Shown here one piece after another: positions 1 to 5,393 of a stretch of 8,245 nucleotides of DNA; the stretch's first letter is position 1; the number at the start of each line of letters is the position of its first letter. A model generated the notes under the pieces. It did no database searches. It saw nothing but the letters and a program-made list of their open reading frames with translations, and was not told the DNA's origin. The translations under genes were made by a program, and so were the position numbers. The DNA is from Pseudomonadota bacterium (GTDB lineage Bacteria; Pseudomonadota; Alphaproteobacteria; Rhizobiales; Segnochrobactraceae), in NCBI GenBank assembly GCA_023442215.1, contig JAEZMP010000314.1, forward strand, positions 1 through 8,245, given 5' to 3'.

Positions 1-33
1 GGACAAGGTGACGTCCAACCGAAGGTGAAGCCC

Positions 34-918
34 ATGGCCCCGGTGCTCGATCTCGATCAGTTGCGGACCTTCGTCGCGATCGCCGAATCCGGCAGCTTCA
101 CGCGCGCGGCGGATGCGGTCCACAAAACCCAGTCGGCGGTCTCGATGCAGATGCGGCGGTTGGAGGAGCGAATCGGCCGGCCGATCTTCTCCCGTGATGG
201 CCGTCAGTCCCGTCTCACGGAAGATGGCGAGCGCCTGCTCGCCTATGCCCGCCGCATCGTGCAGCTCAACGACGAGACGCTCGCGGCCTTCGACGAGCAC
301 GAACTGACCGGCCGGCTGCGCTTCGGCATTCCCGACGATTATGCCGACCGCTTCCTGCCGGAGATCCTCGCGCGCTTCGCCCGCTCCAATCCCCGCGTCG
401 AGGTCACGGTGCTCTGCCAGCCGACGGCGATGCTGATCGACAGCCTCAAGGCGGGCGAACTCGATGCCGCCATCATCACCCATGTGCCGTCCAAGGCATC
501 GGGCAACGAGCAGGTGGTGCGTCGCGAGCCGCTGTTGTGGGTCACGTCGGCCCGCCACTGCGCCCACGAGGTGGACGTGCTGCCGCTGGCGCTGGGGCAG
601 ACCACCTGCTGCTGGCGCGTGGCGGCGGTCGATGCGCTCAGCAATGCCGGCCGGCCGCACCGCGTGCTCTATTCGAGCTGGAATTCGACCGCCGTCGGCG
701 CGGCGGTGACGGCCGGTCTTGCTGTCTCGGTGCTGCCGGAATCGGCGTTGCGGCCGGGCATGCGCGTGCTGTCGGAATCCGATGGTTTCCCGCGCCTGCC
801 GCCCTGCGAGATTTCCCTGGTCCGCTCGTGGCAGCAGAATTCGCAGCTGATCGACGCGCTGTGCGAGCACGTCGTCTCGTCGCTCGACAATCTCTCGGTG
901 GCCATGGCGGCCGAGTAA
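34..918 (+). CDS. LysR-family transcriptional regulator, LrhA/HexA-like
   Basis: A 294-residue LysR-type regulator, expected to bind DNA in the cytoplasm as an oligomer and respond to a small ligand that cannot be predicted here. Residues 7-64 form the winged helix-turn-helix (LDLDQLRTFVAIAESGSF, then AADAVHKTQSAVSMQMRRLE). From about residue 93 comes the substrate-binding domain, opening with RLRFGIPDDYADRFLPEIL. That opening, together with the late segments AVGAAVTAGLAVSVLPES and MRVLSESDGFPRLP, resembles E. coli LrhA and its relatives HexA/PecT as I recall them. The start is chosen at ATG 34 because AAGGTGA at 22-28 sits 5 nt upstream. GTG 25 is an in-frame alternative adding three residues, and the frame is open to the left edge. 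The gene is convergent with the DUF4105 gene across a 69-nt gap that has no clear terminator hairpin. Any divergent target lies left of the window. The family call is firm; the LrhA subgroup is likely; the regulon is unknown. Confidence 0.93.
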   Translation: MAPVLDLDQLRTFVAIAESGSFTRAADAVHKTQSAVSMQMRRLEERIGRPIFSRDGRQSRLTEDGERLLAYARRIVQLNDETLAAFDEHELTGRLRFGIPDDYADRFLPEILARFARSNPRVEVTVLCQPTAMLIDSLKAGELDAAIITHVPSKASGNEQVVRREPLLWVTSARHCAHEVDVLPLALGQTTCCWRVAAVDALSNAGRPHRVLYSSWNSTAVGAAVTAGLAVSVLPESALRPGMRVLSESDGFPRLPPCEISLVRSWQQNSQLIDALCEHVVSSLDNLSVAMAAE

Positions 919-987
919 GGCGGCCGAGTGAGGTGGACCCGAGGAGGCTACCGGCCTGGCTGGGACCGTCTCGCCCGCGATGCTCTG

Positions 988-2037
988 CTACGGAACTGGC
1001 GGGCGGGGAACACCCTCGCGGATGCGCGCCGAGAAGTCCGGATCGGAATCGGCCGCCTGCGCCGCCGGGCCGATCCGTGCCCGTTCCTTCAGCTCGGCCA
1101 GCGGGATCGACGTGTCCACCGCCTTGATCTCGTAGGCATAATCCGGCCCGTATCCCGGCAGCAGCACGCGCCAGTCGAAGGCGAGTTCCGGCCAGATTCC
1201 AGCGGCATAGCCGAACGCGAGGGTGGTGCAGTTGTCGCGCAACGTGTTGTAGAATTTCGGCTGCGCCGCAAGCCTGTTCAGCGCCTCGGCATAGGCGACC
1301 AGCAGCCGGCGGGCGTTCGGCCGGCCGATGCCGAGGCGGTAGAGCCGCACATCCTCGCCGCGCACGTTGGTTCTGAGGCGGATCAGGTCACGCTCGTCGG
1401 CGGCGATGATGACGAGGCCGTAGCTTTTGAAGAAGCCGGCGATAGTGGAATAGGCCTGACCCACGGTCTTGCGCGTCTCGATCGAGAAAGCGAGCGGGGG
1501 CGAATTCGCGAAGGTGAAGCTCACGATCACATGCGCGATCGCCGGCCCCGACCAGTATGAGAAGAACAGGTCGACGCCCGTCACCGCATCGAGATCGTAG
1601 CTGCGGTCTTCCCACTTCTCGACGGCTTCGGTCGGCGTGATCCAGTTGAAATTCCGCACGCCGTGGATCGTGAGCCGGCTACCTTCTATGGTCGCGGTGG
1701 CGGCGCGGGCGACGTCCGGTTGCCAGTCGGCCTCGGCCGGCGCCTTCAGCGACACCCACCACAGCGCCACGCAGAGGAAGGCGGCGGCGTAGCCCGCGAC
1801 CGGCCAGTAGTGCCCGCGCAGCAGCGCGACGAGCGCGGCGACCGCGAGGCCGGCCCACAGCACGGCGAGCGCGATCCGCGTCCAGTCCGGTAGCGGCAGG
1901 CGGTAGAACAGCCCGAATCCGCCCCAGAGGCCGCTGCCGGCGATGCCGATAGCCAACGCGCTGCGCCATGCGAAGCGGAGAAGGCCGCGGGCGAGGCGGT
2001 TCCCGGGCAGCGGCGGCCGTGGCATCGCCGTTGCCAT
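988..2037 (-). CDS. Membrane-anchored DUF4105 (Lnb N-terminal periplasmic) domain protein
   Basis: A 349-residue membrane protein of unknown function. Three hydrophobic segments lie at about residues 25-46, 54-73 and 78-97, followed by a soluble domain of about 250 residues. The soluble part has hallmarks of DUF4105: KWEDRSYDLDAVTGVDLF, SGPAIAHVIVSF (His169), SIETRK, ADERDLIRLRTN and YNTLRDNCTT (Asn269, Cys270). The conserved Cys and His suggest a thiol-type active site, but this is inference; no activity is established to my knowledge. With an odd number of helices the domain could face the periplasm if the N-terminus is cytoplasmic, which fits the Arg-rich start. ATG 2037 is chosen because it follows the TGA of the upstream dioxygenase gene by only 2 nt, which indicates translational coupling; starting at 2103 would overlap that gene by 64 nt. 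ATG 2025 is a second possible start. The C-terminal tail is low-complexity and Pro-rich. It is the last gene of the deoB string. Confidence 0.85.
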   Translation of the reverse strand: MATAMPRPPLPGNRLARGLLRFAWRSALAIGIAGSGLWGGFGLFYRLPLPDWTRIALAVLWAGLAVAALVALLRGHYWPVAGYAAAFLCVALWWVSLKAPAEADWQPDVARAATATIEGSRLTIHGVRNFNWITPTEAVEKWEDRSYDLDAVTGVDLFFSYWSGPAIAHVIVSFTFANSPPLAFSIETRKTVGQAYSTIAGFFKSYGLVIIAADERDLIRLRTNVRGEDVRLYRLGIGRPNARRLLVAYAEALNRLAAQPKFYNTLRDNCTTLAFGYAAGIWPELAFDWRVLLPGYGPDYAYEIKAVDTSIPLAELKERARIGPAAQAADSDPDFSARIREGVPRPPVP

Positions 2038-2039
2038 GG

Positions 2040-2912
2040 TCAGGCGTCGAAGCCGCGCACGGGCATGTCCGCCCGCCGCCGCAGCCAGTTGTCCGGCGCC
2101 CATCGCGCGGCGCGGTCGACGGCATGAAGCGCGTAGGCGAGGCGGGAGCGCGGCGAGGTGTTCGGTCCCGAGCGGTGCGGCAGCAGGCCGTGCAGCACCA
2201 CGAGCGTGCCCTCCGGCGCCTCCAGCGGCACGCCGGTCTCGTCTTCGAGCGGCGCCGGGTCGAGGGTCGTCTTGACGAGATCGTCGCCGCGATAGTGGAA
2301 GCGCTCACGCAGCGTCGTGCGATGGCCGCCGGGCGGCGCGAACAGGCAGCCGTTCTCGGCCGTGGCATCCTCCAGCGCGATCCAGAACCCGGTCACGGTG
2401 GAAGGCTCGGTATAAAGGAAGGTCGCGTCCTGGTGCATGCCGACCTCGCCGCCGATGAATGCCGGCTTGGCGATGACCATCGACTGCACCAGGCCGGGAT
2501 CGGCAAGGCCGAGCCCTTTGGCGAGGCGTCCGAGGCGCGGATCGTGGGAGAACGGCGCGAACACCGGGTCGAGATCGTGCAGCGCATGGCCGATCTTGTT
2601 GATGGCGCCCTGCTTGTCGCGCACCAGCCGTCCGTCCGTGTCGAAGGCCTGCGCCTCGAAGAAGAAGCGGATCTCGTCGCCCGACTCGCGGAAATAACGG
2701 TCGCGGGCGTGGGACTGGTCCGAGGTCGAGAACACCGAGCGCACGCTCTCCGGATCGAAGCCGTCGATCAGGTCGCGCACCCGCTGGCGCAGCGCCGCGC
2801 ACGTCTCGCGGCTGGCGAAACCTTCCAGCACCAGGAAACCATCGGTCTTGTACGCGTCGCGGATCGCCTGGTCCGGCTGTCCGTCGGTGGGAAAGGGAAA
2901 GCGCCGCGTCAT
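2040..2912 (-). CDS. Phytanoyl-CoA dioxygenase family protein (PHYHD1-like Fe(II)/2-oxoglutarate oxygenase)
   Basis: A 290-residue non-haem iron, 2-oxoglutarate-dependent oxygenase, probably cytoplasmic since no signal peptide or membrane segment is visible. The metal-binding triad is complete: His160 and Asp162 in MHQDATFLYTEP, and His246 in HGLLPHRSGPN. Arg257 in SRLAYALH is placed to bind the 2-oxoglutarate carboxylate. Segments such as GGEVGMHQDATFLYTEP and FWIALEDATAENGCLF closely resemble the human PHYHD1 branch rather than the peroxisomal phytanoyl-CoA hydroxylase itself. Length is normal for the family. The substrate is unknown. ATG 2912 is preferred over the in-frame GTG 2915, because GGAG at 2920-2923 lies 7 nt from the ATG but only 4 nt from the GTG. 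The gene follows deoB by 64 nt on the same strand and its TGA precedes the DUF4105 ATG by 2 nt, so co-transcription with both is likely and coupling with the latter very likely. Family call is strong; function is open. Confidence 0.9.
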   Translation of the reverse strand: MTRRFPFPTDGQPDQAIRDAYKTDGFLVLEGFASRETCAALRQRVRDLIDGFDPESVRSVFSTSDQSHARDRYFRESGDEIRFFFEAQAFDTDGRLVRDKQGAINKIGHALHDLDPVFAPFSHDPRLGRLAKGLGLADPGLVQSMVIAKPAFIGGEVGMHQDATFLYTEPSTVTGFWIALEDATAENGCLFAPPGGHRTTLRERFHYRGDDLVKTTLDPAPLEDETGVPLEAPEGTLVVLHGLLPHRSGPNTSPRSRLAYALHAVDRAARWAPDNWLRRRADMPVRGFDA

Positions 2913-2915
2913 CAC

Positions 2916-2923
2916 TGGTCTCC
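2916..2923 (-). promoter_or_regulatory. Ribosome binding site deciding the dioxygenase start
   Basis: On the minus strand the sequence CCCGGAGACCAGTGATG places GGAG (2920-2923) 7 nt before ATG 2912 and only 4 nt before GTG 2915. This favours the ATG as the initiation codon. Confidence 0.5.
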
Positions 2924-2976
2924 GGGTGCATCACGGTCGGGCGGGGTCGCGCCGCGGTCAGGTTGATCCTGAGCCG

Positions 2977-4197
2977 TCAAACAAACGGCGTTCCATGGGG
3001 GCCAGGCGGCAGGCCGAGCCACCGGCCGAGCGTTGCGCCGATATCGGCGAAGCCGTCGCGGCGGCCGATGGCGCCGGGTTCCACGCCCGGCCCGAACGCC
3101 AGGATCGGCACATGCTCGCGGGTGTGGTCCGTGCCGCGGAAGGTCGGGTCGCAGCCGTGGTCGGCGGTCAGGATGGCGAGGTCGCCCGCTCGCATCCGCG
3201 CGGCGAACTCCGGCAGGCGGCGGTCGAACGCCTCCAGCGCGGCGGCATAGCCGGGAACGTCGCGGCGATGGCCGTAGACCATGTCGAAATCGACGAAATT
3301 GGCGACGACGAGCCCGCCGTCAGGCGCGCGCGCCGCGGCATCGAGGGTGGCGTCGAACAGCGCATCGTTGCCGGCGGCCTTCACGACCTCGGTCACGCCG
3401 CAATGGGCGTAGATGTCGCCGATCTTGCCGATGCCGATCACCGCCCGGCCGTCGGCCTTGGCGCGGTCGAGCAGGGTCGGCTCCGGCGGCGGCACGGCAT
3501 AGTCGCGGCGGTTGGCGGTGCGCACGAAGGTCGCCGCGCTTTCGCCGGTGAAGGGGCGCGCGATGACTCGGCCGATATTGAGCGGGTCGACGTGGCGCCG
3601 GGCGATCCGGCAGAGATCGTAAAGCCGCTCGAGGCCGAAACGGGTCTCGTGAGCCGCGATCTGCAGAACGGAATCGGCCGAGGTGTAGAAGATCGGCTTG
3701 CCGGTCGCGGCGTGCTCCTCGCCGAGGCGTTCGATGATCTCGGTCCCCGAGGCGTGGCAGTTGCCGAGAATGCCGGGCAGGCCGGCTTCGTCGACGATCG
3801 CGGCGATGAGATCGGCCGGGAAGGCCGGTACGGTCGTCGGAAAATAGCCCCACTCGAACGGCACAGGCACGCCGGCGATCTCCCAGTGCCCGGACGGCGT
3901 GTCCTTGCCCTTCGAGCGCTCGACGCCATAGCCCCACAGTCCCGTCGCCGGCGCGGCGCTTTCGAGCCCCGGCGGCGTCCGGCCCGTGGAAGCCGCTTCG
4001 GCCTGCCCAAGCCCGAGGCGCACGAGGTTCGGCACGCTGAGGGGTCCCGCGCGCAGTCCCGCCTTGTCCGCCCGCCCCGCCGCGCAGGCCTCCGCGATAT
4101 GGCCGACCGTGTCGGCCCCCGCATCGCCATAGGCCGCCGCATCGCCGGCCGCGCCGATACCGACGGAATCGAGGATCAGGAGGAAGGCACGGGGCAT
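2977..4197 (-). CDS. deoB: Phosphopentomutase
   Basis: A 406-residue cytoplasmic enzyme that interconverts ribose 1-phosphate with ribose 5-phosphate and the 2-deoxyribose equivalents, linking nucleoside phosphorolysis to central metabolism. It belongs to the alkaline-phosphatase superfamily and needs two Mn2+ ions. It aligns along its whole length with E. coli DeoB (407 residues). Visible motifs are LLILDSVGIGA (metal Asp10), GKDTPSGHWE (Thr100, the phosphorylated Thr), TSADS (Asp175), VDFDMVYGHRRD (Asp305, His310), TADHGCDPT (Asp346, His347) and TDHTREH (His358). All the metal and catalytic residues known from Bacillus cereus DeoB appear to be present. ATG 4197 is preferred, as GGAAAG (4204-4209) lies 6 nt upstream; ATG 4203 directly abuts this site. 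No other nucleoside-catabolism gene (deoA, deoC, deoD, add) is in the window. It heads a minus-strand string with the dioxygenase and DUF4105 genes and has a leader hairpin at 4225-4255. Confidence 0.98.
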   Translation of the reverse strand: MPRAFLLILDSVGIGAAGDAAAYGDAGADTVGHIAEACAAGRADKAGLRAGPLSVPNLVRLGLGQAEAASTGRTPPGLESAAPATGLWGYGVERSKGKDTPSGHWEIAGVPVPFEWGYFPTTVPAFPADLIAAIVDEAGLPGILGNCHASGTEIIERLGEEHAATGKPIFYTSADSVLQIAAHETRFGLERLYDLCRIARRHVDPLNIGRVIARPFTGESAATFVRTANRRDYAVPPPEPTLLDRAKADGRAVIGIGKIGDIYAHCGVTEVVKAAGNDALFDATLDAAARAPDGGLVVANFVDFDMVYGHRRDVPGYAAALEAFDRRLPEFAARMRAGDLAILTADHGCDPTFRGTDHTREHVPILAFGPGVEPGAIGRRDGFADIGATLGRWLGLPPGPHGTPFV

Positions 4198-4224
4198 GAT
4201 CATCTTTCCACTCGCCGATGGGCG

Positions 4225-4255
4225 CGGTGGCGGCTGCTATTTCTTCCCGCCACCG
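4225..4255 (-). repeat. Perfect 9-bp inverted repeat in the deoB leader
   Basis: CGGTGGCGG (4225-4233) and CCGCCACCG (4247-4255) are exact reverse complements separated by 13 nt. On the deoB transcript this gives a stable stem about 28 nt upstream of the chosen start. No U-run follows it toward deoB, so a plain intrinsic terminator is unlikely. It could be an operator, an mRNA-stabilising stem or a translational control element; the sequence does not decide. Confidence 0.6.
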
Positions 4256-4260
4256 AAGCG

Positions 4261-4276
4261 TCGGCTCTTTCGGCTC
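4261..4276. repeat. Short direct repeat TCGGCTC x2
   Basis: TCGGCTC occurs at 4261-4267 and again at 4270-4276, a 9-bp period, just upstream of the deoB leader hairpin. It could be a regulator half-site pair, but repeats this short arise by chance. Confidence 0.3.
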
Positions 4277-4368
4277 ACGGTCGGATTTTAAAGGACTCTT
4301 CGCCGTCTCGCCATGTGCACAACTGCAACTAAGGGCGTAAGGCAATCCAGCTGCGTACGCGTGGTGGG

Positions 4369-4399
4369 TTGTTATTAATCTCTTTGGGTTGCGTATACT
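4369..4399 (+). promoter_or_regulatory. Candidate sigma70-type promoter for the lipoprotein gene
   Basis: TTGTTA (4369-4374) and TATACT (4394-4399) resemble -35 and -10 boxes, with a 19-nt spacer that is longer than ideal. They lie in the most AT-rich part of the window. Transcription would start near 4406, giving a leader of about 100 nt before ATG 4505. A second AT-rich box, TATATT at 4403-4408, is an alternative -10 without a good -35. Confidence 0.4.
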
Positions 4400-4457
4400 G
4401 CTTATATTCCCGCAATGAATGTGTTAATGGAATCGCGCATGCACTGGTCGAGGATGC

Positions 4458-4475
4458 CGCCCCGGGGCTGGGGCG
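4458..4475 (+). other. GC-rich stem-loop in the lipoprotein 5' leader
   Basis: CGCCCC (4458-4463) can pair with GGGGCG (4470-4475) around a 6-nt loop. The stem lies about 30 nt before the chosen start codon in the predicted leader. Its role, if any, is unknown; it may simply reflect high GC content. Confidence 0.25.
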
Positions 4476-4489
4476 CGGCTGGTGCCTAT

Positions 4490-4495
4490 AGGGGA
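4490..4495 (+). promoter_or_regulatory. Ribosome binding site of the lipoprotein gene
   Basis: AGGGGA lies 9 nt before ATG 4505. No comparable site precedes the upstream in-frame ATGs at 4415, 4427 or 4439, which supports 4505 as the start. Confidence 0.45.
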
Positions 4496-4504
4496 CTCGT
4501 CGTC

Positions 4505-5320
4505 ATGGCATTGGAGACAACACAAGACCGGTATCTGGGTTGGAACTGGGGTCGTTTCGTTCTCGGCCTCGGACTGGCTGCTGTCGTGAGTGGATGCAAT
4601 ACGACAACCGCCACGATCAACCCGAATTTCAGCCGACTTTCATTCGGCTATCTCAACAGCGGCATGGCCAGCTTGGGGCGGCTCTATCTGGTCGACACCA
4701 AGGCCGGATCGCTTTCGGAAATTGGCGTGGTTCCCGCTTCGCGCACGGATAAAAGTGAGAAAGCCAACTACGAGGCGACTCAGGTCTCGGAGTTCGGTGT
4801 CACCCTTTCCGGAACTGAAGCCACTTCGCTTACCGAAGCGGAGGTGGCCGCCGTTGTCCAAAGCAAGACCGCATTCCAGATAAATGCCTATGTCGACGAA
4901 TCCTATGGTTCTGTCGATGACGATATCACCGCCGCACTACGCGCGCAGGTCGCCAAGGTTGCTGCCGGTGGAGACTCCAGTTGGGAGATCGATACGGTCC
5001 TGAAGAATCCCGACTTGGTCTATCTGTTGGTTTTCCGTGCCTATGCTGCGGACGACGCGACATTAACGATCAATCAGTCGAGCACCGCTGGTGCAAAGGC
5101 AGGTATCGTCGAGGTCGGATCCGTGAAGGTTGAGGTGAAGATCGCCGAAAACGCCCAGACAAAATGGAGCGGCTCCGGAAAGCCGGCGGTCATCGAGTTC
5201 ATTGCCTTCCGGCCGCGCCTTGAGAAAGCCAAGGATGGAACGGAGCACCTCCGATTTCGCCGTTACGGCGTGACGGTGCCGGAGGACCTTCCCAATATCT
5301 TGCGCCGGGGTCCCCACTGA
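4505..5320 (+). CDS. Predicted lipoprotein of unknown function
   Basis: A 271-residue protein that I do not recognise. It starts with a lipoprotein signal peptide: Arg residues at 9 and 17, a hydrophobic stretch FVLGLGLAAV, then the lipobox VSGC with the acylated Cys at residue 31. The mature part is about 241 residues, has no further membrane segment and no Cys, and should be anchored to a membrane surface. It is rich in Thr, Ser, Ala and Val and appears mixed alpha/beta, e.g. a helix-like TEAEVAAVVQSKTAF and ITAALRAQVAKVAA, and strand-like VYLLVFRAYA, GSVKVEVKIAE and AVIEFIAFRPRL. ATG 4505 fits the ribosome binding site and gives a normal signal peptide; the frame is open to ATG 4415, which would add 30 residues lacking signal-peptide character. 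GC content is lower than in the neighbours (33 of 60 at 4741-4800 against 50 of 60 at 7201-7260 in putA, counted by hand), hinting at acquisition or relaxed codon bias. It stands alone, divergent from deoB and convergent with putA. Confidence 0.8.
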   Translation: MALETTQDRYLGWNWGRFVLGLGLAAVVSGCNTTTATINPNFSRLSFGYLNSGMASLGRLYLVDTKAGSLSEIGVVPASRTDKSEKANYEATQVSEFGVTLSGTEATSLTEAEVAAVVQSKTAFQINAYVDESYGSVDDDITAALRAQVAKVAAGGDSSWEIDTVLKNPDLVYLLVFRAYAADDATLTINQSSTAGAKAGIVEVGSVKVEVKIAENAQTKWSGSGKPAVIEFIAFRPRLEKAKDGTEHLRFRRYGVTVPEDLPNILRRGPH

Positions 5321-5327
5321 AAATACC

Positions 5328-5353
5328 GTCGGCGGAAGCGATCTTCCGCCGAC
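5328..5353. terminator. Bidirectional intrinsic terminator between the lipoprotein gene and putA
   Basis: GTCGGCGGAAG (5328-5338) and CTTCCGCCGAC (5343-5353) form a perfect 11-bp stem with a CGAT loop, 7 nt after the lipoprotein stop and about 40 nt past the putA stop. On the + strand it is followed by CCGAGCATTTTC, on the minus strand by GGTATTTTC. Both T-runs are short and a few bases away, so termination in each direction is plausible but not textbook. Confidence 0.75.
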
Positions 5354-5393
5354 CCGAGCATTTTCACCATGTCGCTCTTATCCGATCTATCCC

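Larger units (their letters stand above)
4198..4504. other. Divergent intergenic region between deoB and the lipoprotein gene
   Basis: About 300 bp separate the two divergent genes. The right half is AT-rich against the rest of the window (24 of 60 bases are G or C at 4361-4420, counted by hand). It holds a + strand promoter candidate, the deoB leader with an inverted repeat and a small direct repeat, and a GC-rich hairpin in the lipoprotein leader. An in-frame ATG at 4415 would extend the lipoprotein into this region, but it has no ribosome binding site and lies just after the predicted promoter. No convincing minus-strand -35/-10 pair for deoB was found; TTTAAAAT, read on the minus strand at about 4286-4293, is a possible -10 without a good -35. 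Confidence 0.6.

Noticed and set aside
919..987. Possible terminator between the LysR and DUF4105 genes
   Set aside because: No stem of convincing length followed by a T-run was found on either strand; only short GGCC-type pairings.
928..1560. Plus-strand frame downstream of the LysR gene
   Set aside because: It is antisense to the DUF4105 gene, which has clear domain motifs. The frame has no domain of its own.
2913..2976. Small TCAGG/CCTGA hairpin in the deoB-dioxygenase gap
   Set aside because: A 5-bp stem with no T-run is too weak to call a terminator or regulatory element in GC-rich DNA.
2848..4332. Long + strand open frame (494 codons) antisense to deoB
   Set aside because: Runs opposite deoB, whose identity is certain over its full length. 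The composition is low-complexity Arg/Gly/Ala and no ribosome binding site or domain is visible.
4353..4360. GCGTACGC palindrome in the intergenic region
   Set aside because: An 8-bp palindrome is common by chance at this GC content and has no supporting context beyond its position.
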